6,804 nucleotides of DNA from CAYUWK01 sp964580085 (GTDB taxonomy: Bacteria > Patescibacteriota > Minisyncoccia > Minisyncoccales > CG1-02-41-26). Below the pieces are notes generated by a model. It did no database searches and was not told where the DNA came from. It worked only from the letters and a program-made list of their open reading frames with translations. Shown here piece after piece: positions 1 through 6,153 of the stretch (within the stretch, counting starts at the first letter, position 1; the number at the start of each line of letters is the position of its first letter). A program made the position numbers and the translations under genes. The stretch lies in NCBI GenBank assembly GCA_964580085.1, contig CAZOJF010000026.1, positions 1 to 6,804 of the forward strand, read 5' to 3'.

Positions 1-192
1 GCAATTGAACAGGATGCAGATGTTGTTCTTTTTATTCATAGAGAAGATAAATATAAGCTTAACAGCGAAAGAAAGAATATTGCTGATATTTTGATTGCCA
101 AACATAGAAATGGTCCGGTGGGGAAAGTAGAACTTTACTTTGATGAACCTAGAGTAAGTTTTAAAAATATAGAAAAAGGATACGAAGAATAA
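1..192 (+). CDS. dnaB: Replicative DNA helicase DnaB, C-terminal end (partial)
   Basis: The open frame enters from the left edge and gives the last 63 residues before TAA. Visible are the end of the RecA-like ATPase core (DADVVLFIHRED), the segment ADILIAKHRNGPVG and a closing strand VELYFDEPRVSF, all typical of the DnaB C-terminus. DnaB is the hexameric ring helicase that unwinds DNA at the replication fork in the cytoplasm. IAKHRNGP is a well-known family landmark close to the end of the protein, so the C-terminus looks complete. recR starts two bases after the stop, so the two are probably co-transcribed. The N-terminal domain and Walker A motif lie outside the window. Confidence 0.93.
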   Translation, partial: AIEQDADVVLFIHREDKYKLNSERKNIADILIAKHRNGPVGKVELYFDEPRVSFKNIEKGYEE

Positions 193-194
193 TT

Positions 195-800
195 ATGTAT
201 TCTAAAACAATTCAAAAACTCATAGAACATTTTTCAAAATTCCCAACCGTGGGAAGGCGAACTGCTGAAAGGTTCGTTTTTTATTTAATGAAAACATCTA
301 AACCAGAAGTAAAAGAATTAATAAACTCTATTGCCGAAGTAAAAAATAAAGTAAAAATCTGTACTTCTTGTTTTAAATCTTTTGAAGGAGAACAAGAACT
401 TTGTTCAATTTGCTCTGATGGTCATCGAGATAAAAAAGTTATTTGTATTGTCGAAAAAGAAGTTGACTTAGAGTCAATTGAAAAAACAAGAAAATTTAAA
501 GGAACTTATTTTATTTTAGGAGGAACATTTTTATCTGCTGAAAAAGAGAAAAATAAAAAAGAGATTGAACAAAGGATTAAAAAACTAATAGAAAGAATTA
601 AAAAACAACCCGAATTAGAGGAAATAATCTTAGCTATTAATCCAACTCCTGCTGGAAACAATACTTGTTTATGGATCCAAAGAAAGCTGAAACCTCTAAA
701 TATAAAAACCACCCATTTAGGCTGTGGTTTACCTGTGGGTGGAGAGCTAGAATATGCTGATGGAGAAACAATTTCTTCTGCTTTTGAAAGCAGAAAATAA
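195..800 (+). CDS. recR: Recombination mediator protein RecR
   Basis: This 201-residue protein has the usual RecR length and domain order. A helix-hairpin-helix segment comes first (FPTVGRRTAERF, about 15-27). A four-cysteine zinc finger follows (C56, C59, C70, C73). Then comes a Toprim domain starting at VICIVEKEVD (E87), and a C-terminal segment with LPVGGELEYADG (179-190). RecR acts with RecO, and with RecF in many bacteria, to load RecA onto gapped single-stranded DNA. One oddity is that the Toprim motif normally reading NPTxEGExT is NPTPAGNNT here (149-157), so both usual acidic residues are gone. It starts two bases after dnaB without a clear SD, suggesting coupled translation. A hairpin terminator follows at 813-847. 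Confidence 0.95.
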   Translation: MYSKTIQKLIEHFSKFPTVGRRTAERFVFYLMKTSKPEVKELINSIAEVKNKVKICTSCFKSFEGEQELCSICSDGHRDKKVICIVEKEVDLESIEKTRKFKGTYFILGGTFLSAEKEKNKKEIEQRIKKLIERIKKQPELEEIILAINPTPAGNNTCLWIQRKLKPLNIKTTHLGCGLPVGGELEYADGETISSAFESRK

Positions 801-812
801 GAATATAAAATT

Positions 813-847
813 AAAAGAGCATTTGATTATTTTTCAAACGCTTTTTT
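813..847 (+). terminator. Rho-independent terminator after recR
   Basis: Positions 813-826 (AAAAGAGCATTTGA) pair with 834-847 (TCAAACGCTTTTTT) across a 7-base loop. The stem is 14 pairs with one G-U wobble and one A-C mismatch, and the 3' arm ends in six Ts. It lies 13 bases after the recR stop and probably ends the dnaB-recR transcript. The stem is AT-rich, so strength is uncertain. Confidence 0.6.
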
Positions 848-1038
848 GATATAAATGGTTATAACCCAAAGAATCTCTACGGAGATTTTGACTAATTTCT
901 ATAGAACATTGTGGTCTAAATGGAAAAACTGCTAACAGAGCTCTTAAATTAGGAGTGTAAAATGTTTGTGTCTAAAACAATTCCAGATTCTTTATATCTC
1001 CTACTCAAAAATTTTGACTTTTCCTGACTATTTGGCAT
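834..1038 (-). pseudogene. Possible decayed protein-coding remnant (two frames)
   Basis: On the minus strand, one frame reads from an ATG at 1038 (MPNSQEKSKFLSRRYKESG...) to a TAA at 949. A second frame is open for 43 codons from 965 to a TGA at 834-836 and contains NLRALLAVFPFRPQCS and RRDSLGYNHLYQKSV. The two overlap by about 17 bases, so a single frameshift would join them into a protein of roughly 70 residues. The second frame is richer in Arg, Pro and Cys than random AT-rich sequence usually gives. I do not recognise the family. The final codons overlap the recR terminator. It may be chance, because another frame also stays open for 23 codons near the end. Confidence 0.22.
870..889 (+). 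other. Hairpin with UACG tetraloop
   Basis: AATCTC (872-877) pairs perfectly with GAGATT (882-887) around TACG (878-881), closed by a C-G pair. The flanks add a G-U and an A-U pair. UNCG-type loops closed by C-G are exceptionally stable in RNA, so this would fold if transcribed from the plus strand. It lies 23 bases after the terminator, so it would be transcribed only by read-through or from an unseen promoter. Confidence 0.4.
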
Positions 1039-1041
1039 AAT
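1014..1041 (+). promoter_or_regulatory. Sigma70-type promoter for the glycan operon
   Basis: A -35 box TTGACT (1014-1019) and a -10 box CATAAT (1036-1041) each match consensus at five of six positions, with a 16-base spacer. Transcription would begin near 1048 and give a leader of about 140 bases before the epimerase gene. It lies well downstream of the recR terminator, so the three-gene unit at 1188-4508 probably has its own promoter. Confidence 0.5.
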
Positions 1042-1187
1042 AAAAATATTGAGATGATTCTTTGAAATTATGCTTTAAAATACAATGGAGAGAGTTTTGA
1101 GTATCTTATTTAAGATGGCATTTTTAAGCTCCTCGTCTTATCCTAAAATAAACTCGTAATGTCACAAGATAAGTTAATGAAATAATT

Positions 1188-2189
1188 ATGAAAAAGTTAA
1201 ATAAATTTGTTTATGTTGGAAAAAAGCGGGGAAAAAATATTATTACAAAAAAAGATTTATTAAACAAAAAACAAATACTTATAACAGGTGGACTTGGTTT
1301 TCTTGGCCATCATTTGATAAAAAGATTAATTACAACGAATTATTTTCCAATTATTATTGACAATTTAAGCAATAGTTCTCTTATTTCTTTATCTAGAATC
1401 TCTAGAAAGAAATATTTTTTTGTGAGATCCGATATTAGAGATCTTAAAAAAATAAAACAAGTACTATCTAGTTTTAAACCGATTATGATTATACACCTTG
1501 CCGCTCTTCATTTTATCCCTTATTGTGATAAAAACCCAAAAGAGGTTTTTGAAGTTAATTCAAAGGGTACAGAAAATTTATTAAAAATAGCAAAAGAATT
1601 TAAAATTAATAATTTTCTTTTTGCATCTACGGCAGCTGTTTATGCTATGAGCAATAGAAAACATATAGAAGATAGCACATTGAAACCCATAGATATTTAT
1701 GGTCGATCAAAAAAATTAGCAGAAGAGAAAATTATTAGTTACTCAGAAAAAAATCCAGTTTTTAAATTCGTTATTTTAAGATTATTTAATATCTACGGCC
1801 ATAATGATAATACGCCTCATTTTATTCCCGAAATAATTAAAAAGATTAAAAACAATACTAAAATTTCCGTTGGTAATTTGGAAACAATTAGGGATTATAT
1901 TTATATCGATGATGTTGTTGACGCTATCTCCCAAATTATAAAAAAGGACGATGATTTTAATAACCAAATATATAATCTCGGCACTAGCACAGGAACAAGT
2001 GGAATTGAAATTGTTAAATTAATTGCTCACTTTTTTAAAAAAAATATTATAATAAAACAAGATAAAAATCTTTTACGAAAAGTTGATCGAGTTAAATTAA
2101 TTGCTGATATAAAAAAAATTTCTGGAAAATATAACTGGTTTCCAAATTATAAAATAGAAAAGGGTTTGAAAAAATTATGCAAAAAATAA
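1188..2189 (+). CDS. NAD-dependent sugar epimerase/dehydratase (extended SDR)
   Basis: This 333-residue protein belongs to the extended short-chain dehydrogenase/reductase family that includes UDP-glucose 4-epimerase (GalE). The Rossmann motif TGGLGFLG (33-40) binds NAD, and D58 at the end of the second strand suits NAD rather than NADP. Other landmarks are HLAALHF (103-109), NSKGTENLL (124-132), the active-site Ser/Thr in FASTAAVY (145-152), the catalytic YGRSK pair Y171/K175, RLFNIYG and RDYIYIDDV. The exact sugar substrate cannot be read from these motifs. A lysine-rich stretch of about 28 residues precedes the Rossmann fold, which normally begins within the first few residues; no internal Met offers a shorter start. 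No SD is visible. The gene overlaps the following glycosyltransferase by 13 bases, pointing to nucleotide-sugar supply for a glycan. Confidence 0.88.
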   Translation: MKKLNKFVYVGKKRGKNIITKKDLLNKKQILITGGLGFLGHHLIKRLITTNYFPIIIDNLSNSSLISLSRISRKKYFFVRSDIRDLKKIKQVLSSFKPIMIIHLAALHFIPYCDKNPKEVFEVNSKGTENLLKIAKEFKINNFLFASTAAVYAMSNRKHIEDSTLKPIDIYGRSKKLAEEKIISYSEKNPVFKFVILRLFNIYGHNDNTPHFIPEIIKKIKNNTKISVGNLETIRDYIYIDDVVDAISQIIKKDDDFNNQIYNLGTSTGTSGIEIVKLIAHFFKKNIIIKQDKNLLRKVDRVKLIADIKKISGKYNWFPNYKIEKGLKKLCKK

Positions 2190-3508
2190 GTTGTAAAATT
2201 GGAGATTATAGATATACATTCGATTCTATTAAGGGAAAAAACATCTTTGAATCATCTTCTAAAAAAGCAATGCCAATTAATCTTGGTATTATTATCGATA
2301 CTGCTTTAAGGATTCCACCAATCACAGGTGTGACTTATAGGCTTTTTTATCTTTCGCAGAAATTGATTAAACGTGGGATAAATGTAAAAATATTTATTTG
2401 CAATAGAAACATAGAAGTAGATAAGGATATAAATCAGTTATTGAATAATAGTTGTCTTGAATTACATATAATTCCCGAAAATATTTTTTACAACACAATA
2501 AAAATGGGGAAAATAATAGCTAAAAATAAAATAACCATTCTACAATTTGAAGATCCCGTATCGGTTTTACGCTATTCTCCAATAGCCGAAAAATTAAAAA
2601 TACCTGTAGTTTTAGAGATGCATGACATTGAACCCACTTTACAACAACATTTTAAAAAATCTCCAGAAAAAATTTCTTTATCTTGGGCCATAAGTAATAT
2701 TGCTTGTCAATTATCCGATATTATAATAACTATGACTCCTTTTGATTATTTTGAACTCGCTGACAAAATAAGTGCAGATTACAAAAAAATTAATATAATC
2801 CCTAACTCAATTGATTTTTCTAAGTTTAAATTTTACGGCCCTAATCTCAAAAAAGACAATATTATTTTTGTTGGTAATATGTATTATGAACCAAATAAGC
2901 AGGCGGCAGAATATATTATAAATAAAATTGCTCCTATATTAATTAAAAAAAATAAAAAAATAACTTTTACCTTTGTTGGGATGGTAAGAGATGAATTAAA
3001 AAAATCAAATAATCTAAATTTTATTTTTACTGGACCAGTGAATAATCTTGATAAACTTTTAGCCCAAGCGACAATTGCACTTTGTCCTATAACTCAAGGA
3101 TCAGGTATGAAAGTAAAAATTTTGAATTATTGTGCCGCAGGATTGCCAATTATTACTACTAAACTTGGCGCAAGTGGTTACGAAAAAATTTCTAGTCTTA
3201 TAATAGAAGATGATTTAAGTATTATTTCTGACATTATCGATAAATTTCTTGACGAAAAAAAACAATTAAAAAAAATTGGTTTGCAAAATTATCAATTTGC
3301 AAAAAAGTATTATAATATTAATATAATCTCCAAAAAATTAGTAAATGTTTATCAAAAAATAGTTAATTTAAATAATATAAATAAAAATACTTTAGGGATA
3401 AAAAAAATTAAACTACCTTTACCTTTGTGGTTAGAAGAAAAACGAGTTAAAAAGATTAAGAATAAAAATTATTATGTCGTTAAAAACAAAAAAGTCAAGA
3501 TTATCTAA
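2177..3508 (+). CDS. Glycosyltransferase, GT-B fold (GT4/group 1-like)
   Basis: This 443-residue protein has two Rossmann-like halves. The acceptor-side half begins at MPINLGIIIDTALRIPPITGV (32-52). The donor-binding half begins at IIFVGNMYYEPN (about residue 231) and ends with GSGMKVKILNYCAAGLPIITT (308-328). This pattern is typical of retaining glycosyltransferases that move a sugar from a nucleotide donor at the inner membrane face or cytosol. The second glutamate of the usual E-x7-E signature is replaced by Asn (N317), so donor handling may differ. No transmembrane helix is obvious. The tail from about 405 is very basic. The first 31 residues lie outside the core, and an ATG at 2270 is an alternative start. 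Overlaps with both neighbours indicate translational coupling. Substrate is unknown. Confidence 0.85.
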   Translation: MQKISCKIGDYRYTFDSIKGKNIFESSSKKAMPINLGIIIDTALRIPPITGVTYRLFYLSQKLIKRGINVKIFICNRNIEVDKDINQLLNNSCLELHIIPENIFYNTIKMGKIIAKNKITILQFEDPVSVLRYSPIAEKLKIPVVLEMHDIEPTLQQHFKKSPEKISLSWAISNIACQLSDIIITMTPFDYFELADKISADYKKINIIPNSIDFSKFKFYGPNLKKDNIIFVGNMYYEPNKQAAEYIINKIAPILIKKNKKITFTFVGMVRDELKKSNNLNFIFTGPVNNLDKLLAQATIALCPITQGSGMKVKILNYCAAGLPIITTKLGASGYEKISSLIIEDDLSIISDIIDKFLDEKKQLKKIGLQNYQFAKKYYNINIISKKLVNVYQKIVNLNNINKNTLGIKKIKLPLPLWLEEKRVKKIKNKNYYVVKNKKVKII

Positions 3509-4508
3509 TCTATGGCCACAATTAATCATAATTGAGGGTTTTTGGCAGATTGGGAAAACAATACTTATTAAAGAATTAATAAAACAGAATAAATTTAGTT
3601 TAATAAATGAACCTAACCATTTGACCGAAGCACCAAATATTGACAATCCACATCAGTGGTATTTAAAAAAACATCTTGATAGACAAAAATTGGCTCGTCA
3701 ATTAATGAAAAATGGCAAAAAGGTTATAATGGAAAGATCGCTTCTATCTAGTGTTGCTTTTGATTATGCCCAACAAGGAAAGTTTACAAAAGAGAACAAA
3801 AGTATTTTAAAAAAATTACCGGAGTTAAAACAATTTCCTATTATTTTTTTATATGCTAAAAAACAATTTGTTAAAAAGAGAATACAGAAATTAAAAGATA
3901 ATTTTGTAAAAGATATTATTGTACAAAATAAAAAATTTTACGATAATTATGTAAATTTTTATAAAAATATTTTAGGCAAAATCACCAAGAATAATGTAAT
4001 TTGCTTAAATATTGCCCCTTATGGAAATTTTTTAAATTCTAAAGAATTGATAAAATATTTAGAAAAAAAAATAAAACAATATAATAATAAGAAGAAAGTA
4101 AAAGAAATCTGTGCTGCTGTTGTCTTAATTTATAATAATAAAGTTCTTTTACTATATGATAAGAACTGGGATCATTATGTTTTGCCACAAGGACATAGAA
4201 AAGCAAGAGAAAGCTTGCACCAAACAGCTACAAGAGAGACTAAGGAAGAAACAGGATATAATGACTTGAAATTGATTAAGAAGATTAAGCAATATCAATA
4301 TCATTATTCAAAAGGTAATAAGATTATTTATAAAAAGATCCACGTTTACTTAGTTAAAATTTTAAGTTTAACAAACCAAAAGAAACAATTAGATGAGCAC
4401 GAGAATTACGCTAATTGTTTTTTAGGCTTTAATGAAGCGATAAAGCGAGCCCATTGGTCTCAGGATAAAGAATTAATCGCAATTAGTCGTAATTATCTAA
4501 AAGAATAA
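3474..4508 (+). CDS. P-loop nucleos(t)ide kinase-like / Nudix hydrolase fusion
   Basis: This is a 344-residue two-domain protein. Residues 17-200 look like a thymidylate/deoxynucleoside kinase-type fold: a P-loop GFWQIGKT (22-29), NEP (45-47) where thymidylate kinases carry REP, and MERSLLSSVAFDYAQ (86-100) resembling the DRxxxSxxAYQ motif. Residues about 206-344 form a Nudix domain with a complete box GX5EX7REUXEEXGU at 240-262 (G240, E246, R254-E255, E258-E259, G261). Nudix enzymes hydrolyse nucleoside diphosphates linked to another group. The substrate is unknown; being third in an epimerase-glycosyltransferase operon, it may act on a nucleotide or nucleotide-sugar. A 35-base overlap with the glycosyltransferase supports co-expression. 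No SD and no better in-frame ATG is present. Confidence 0.8.
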   Translation: MSLKTKKSRLSNLWPQLIIIEGFWQIGKTILIKELIKQNKFSLINEPNHLTEAPNIDNPHQWYLKKHLDRQKLARQLMKNGKKVIMERSLLSSVAFDYAQQGKFTKENKSILKKLPELKQFPIIFLYAKKQFVKKRIQKLKDNFVKDIIVQNKKFYDNYVNFYKNILGKITKNNVICLNIAPYGNFLNSKELIKYLEKKIKQYNNKKKVKEICAAVVLIYNNKVLLLYDKNWDHYVLPQGHRKARESLHQTATRETKEETGYNDLKLIKKIKQYQYHYSKGNKIIYKKIHVYLVKILSLTNQKKQLDEHENYANCFLGFNEAIKRAHWSQDKELIAISRNYLKE

Positions 4509-4543
4509 CCCGGGCAATTTAATACTCCGGGTTTTTGTTATTT
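4507..4543 (+). terminator. Terminator between convergent operons
   Basis: AACCCGGG (4507-4514) pairs with TCCGGGTT (4526-4533), including one G-U pair, around an 11-base loop, followed by a T-rich tail (TTTTTGTTATTTT). The first A pair overlaps the stop of the kinase-Nudix gene. It is GC-rich against a very AT-rich background. On the minus strand the same hairpin follows the 4538 stop but with a weaker T tract, so it may serve both units while being stronger to the right. Confidence 0.8.
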
Positions 4544-5281
4544 TAGGTATAACCACCAACGATTTAATAAATCGTTCGGAAGCAAATTTTTACATAAAGA
4601 ATTTCTCATGTTTGCTATTATTTCTTCACTAATAGCAATAGTTTTTTTACCATTTTTTTCGTTAAGAAAAGTTTCGACAAGAGCATAAATCTCTTTCCCT
4701 AAACAACTATTTCTTGCGACTTCCGGTAACCATTTTTTATAAGGATATGGTTGGTAATCGGCAAGAAGAGAAATTTCCATAGATAGTTTAGCAATAGTTG
4801 CCTTAATTATAGAAACAGCAATTTTTCTGTTTTGAGATATGGCTTGTCTAAGATTATGTCTCTCTGTCCGCATTTCTATATATTTGTACTTTGTTAATGC
4901 AGGAAGAGCTTGTTGAAAGACAGATTGATAATAACCCAATAATTTTACAAATTCTCCTTGTAAGTCTTGAATAACCAAAGAATTTTGATATATCCAAAGT
5001 GCAATTGGAAGTCTTGATTCTAGATCGTCTTTTAACCATTTCAAATTTCGAAATTTTGTAAAAATAGGATATTCATAATCGTGGTCGTCAATAACAAAGT
5101 GAGAACCATAACAATTTACAAATTTACCATATTCCGTATTTGGAATCAGAACTAAAATATCACGGACAATGTTTGGTTCATCTCTGGTCAGTAAAATAAT
5201 AGAGAATTTTAGAAAATACTCGGATACCTCCATTTTTAATTTTTCTTTTATATAGATATCCACTTCTGTTTTTTTGTCCAT
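4538..5281 (-). CDS. Uncharacterised protein, DUF4037/nucleotidyltransferase-like helical domain
   Basis: The start is ATG at 5281, not the in-frame GTG at 5290, because AGGAGG at 5290-5295 sits 8 bases before the ATG. The product is 247 residues. A mixed N-terminal part contains CYGSHFVIDDHDYEYPIFTK (57-76). It leads to LPIALWIYQNSLVIQDLQGE (91-110), which resembles the linker of DUF4037-type nucleotidyltransferases. The C-terminal helical part (about 140-240) has the layout of their substrate-binding domain, including LLADYQPYPYKKWLPEV (172-188). The classic G-S...DxD catalytic motif is not seen with normal spacing, so it may be a non-catalytic or divergent relative. It lies 12 bases after the NDK-Nudix gene and probably shares its transcript. 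The family link is from memory of the pattern and is tentative. Confidence 0.55.
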   Translation of the reverse strand: MDKKTEVDIYIKEKLKMEVSEYFLKFSIILLTRDEPNIVRDILVLIPNTEYGKFVNCYGSHFVIDDHDYEYPIFTKFRNLKWLKDDLESRLPIALWIYQNSLVIQDLQGEFVKLLGYYQSVFQQALPALTKYKYIEMRTERHNLRQAISQNRKIAVSIIKATIAKLSMEISLLADYQPYPYKKWLPEVARNSCLGKEIYALVETFLNEKNGKKTIAISEEIIANMRNSLCKNLLPNDLLNRWWLYLK

Positions 5282-5289
5282 TGCTTTCA

Positions 5290-5295
5290 CCTCCT
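5290..5295 (-). promoter_or_regulatory. Strong Shine-Dalgarno that fixes the 5281 start
   Basis: The minus strand reads AGGAGG here, 8 bases before the ATG at 5281. The upstream gene's TAG stop (5294-5296) lies inside it, so a ribosome terminating there can reinitiate. The in-frame GTG at 5288-5290 overlaps the SD itself and is therefore an unlikely start. Confidence 0.85.
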
Positions 5296-6130
5296 ATATA
5301 ATACTTAGTTTTTTGCAGAGTTTCTTTAAACCCTCTTTGTTCCTATGATATTTTAGAAAATAGTTAAGAGCATCTTCTTTACTTACCCATAGGAATTTTA
5401 TGTGTTCAGATGAGAGAATTACTTCAGCTGTTTTATGTACACGTATAGCAAAGACTTTTTCATGTTGATTACGATTATCATCAAAAAAATCAAAGGAATA
5501 ATCGACATCAATAAACTCCAGATGTTTTTTAATACCAGTTTCTTCCTCCGTCTCACGTAATGCCGCTTGTTCAAAAGATTCATGCGGTTTTACATTGCCA
5601 GAGATTGCTTGCCAAAAGTTACCTTTTTGTGGATTTCTTTTAAGAATAAGAAAAAGAATTATGTCTTTCTCTTTTTTAAAGACAATAACCTCCACCTGAT
5701 TATTGGTTTTTATTTCTGACATAACTTTTCTCTCTTTTTGAGATTGCTGTCTGAGAATAAACATATATTCATGTTTAAACTCTTCCGGCAAATTTGGACA
5801 ATGTATAAGATTAAGAAAGGGATCATCGTTATAAAAAACTTTTCTTAATTCTTGTTTGATGATACAAGCTTTAGAAATAGCATCATTTCCTCTGACTATA
5901 AAAAAAGTCATTGGTCTTGTACATAAATACTCACTAATTCCTCTTGGGTGCATAACAACATCCCACTGATAAAACAATTTAATTAATTCTAAATTAAATT
6001 CTACCCAACCATGGTAGATAATATCAAGATTGTTGTTTTTTAGCTTGTCTCTTAACACATAAGTAAGTCCGCGATCATCCATGTCAGGTTTAATAATTAT
6101 TAATGTTAAATCGCTATCTATTGATTGCAT
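5294..6130 (-). CDS. NDK-like domain / Nudix hydrolase fusion
   Basis: The start is ATG at 6130, with AGGAGG 8 bases upstream; the in-frame GTG at 6139 overlaps the SD. The product is 278 residues. Residues 7-125 resemble nucleoside diphosphate kinase: LTLIIIKPD (8-16) with the phosphate-binding Lys (K14), EYLCTRP in place of the usual GP-containing strand start, and NLIH (107-110) matching the NxxH motif, so the phospho-histidine position is kept (H110). The stretch before it is about ten residues shorter than usual, and HGSD has become HCPN. Residues about 145-278 are a Nudix domain with a complete box at 178-200 (G178, E184, R192-E193, E196-E197, G199), preceded by GNFWQAISGNV as in MutT/NudB-type enzymes. 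A role in processing a (deoxy)nucleotide or similar compound is inferred. Confidence 0.78.
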   Translation of the reverse strand: MQSIDSDLTLIIIKPDMDDRGLTYVLRDKLKNNNLDIIYHGWVEFNLELIKLFYQWDVVMHPRGISEYLCTRPMTFFIVRGNDAISKACIIKQELRKVFYNDDPFLNLIHCPNLPEEFKHEYMFILRQQSQKERKVMSEIKTNNQVEVIVFKKEKDIILFLILKRNPQKGNFWQAISGNVKPHESFEQAALRETEEETGIKKHLEFIDVDYSFDFFDDNRNQHEKVFAIRVHKTAEVILSSEHIKFLWVSKEDALNYFLKYHRNKEGLKKLCKKLSII

Positions 6131-6138
6131 AACTTTCA

Positions 6139-6144
6139 CCTCCT
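6139..6144 (-). promoter_or_regulatory. Strong Shine-Dalgarno that fixes the 6130 start
   Basis: AGGAGG on the minus strand lies 8 bases before the ATG at 6130. The stretch from the SD through the start codon is AGGAGGTGAAAGTTATG, which differs from the equivalent site of the next gene (5279-5295) at only two bases. Confidence 0.85.
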
Positions 6145-6153
6145 AATTTATTT

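Larger units (their letters stand above)
848..1187. other. Long intergenic region with hairpins and a leader
   Basis: No confident gene is seen in this 340-base stretch. It holds a UACG-capped hairpin (870-889). A possible larger fold pairs GAACATT (904-910) with AATGTTT (961-967) and encloses a small hairpin, CTCTTA/TAGGAG (941-955). The plus promoter lies at 1014-1041, and an untranslated leader of roughly 140 bases leads to the ATG at 1188. The leader contains a short hairpin ATCTT-attt-AAGAT near 1105-1118 and an unsupported 24-codon frame at 1085-1159. No tRNA, tmRNA, SRP RNA or RNase P RNA core motif is visible. Confidence 0.5.

Noticed and set aside
506..712. Minus-strand 68-codon frame inside recR
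   Set aside because: Antisense shadow of a clear recR; low-complexity Phe/Ser/Leu composition typical of reverse reading of lysine-rich codons.
888..911. TTGACT near 888-893 as another -35 box
   Set aside because: No -10-like hexamer lies at 15-19 bases; TATAGA is much too close.
848..1187. tRNA, CRISPR array or known riboswitch in the long gap
   Set aside because: No cloverleaf with a TTCRA-type loop, no regularly spaced direct repeats, and no aptamer core motif that I recognise.
1782..1967. Minus-strand frame inside the epimerase gene
   Set aside because: Antisense to a well-supported SDR domain, with no motif or ribosome site.
3431..3646. Minus-strand frame across the glycosyltransferase/kinase overlap
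   Set aside because: Antisense shadow; the P-loop of the plus-strand gene lies in the same bases.
4854..5039. Second minus-strand frame inside the DUF4037-like gene
   Set aside because: Out-of-frame overlap with a gene that has a perfect SD; no SD of its own.
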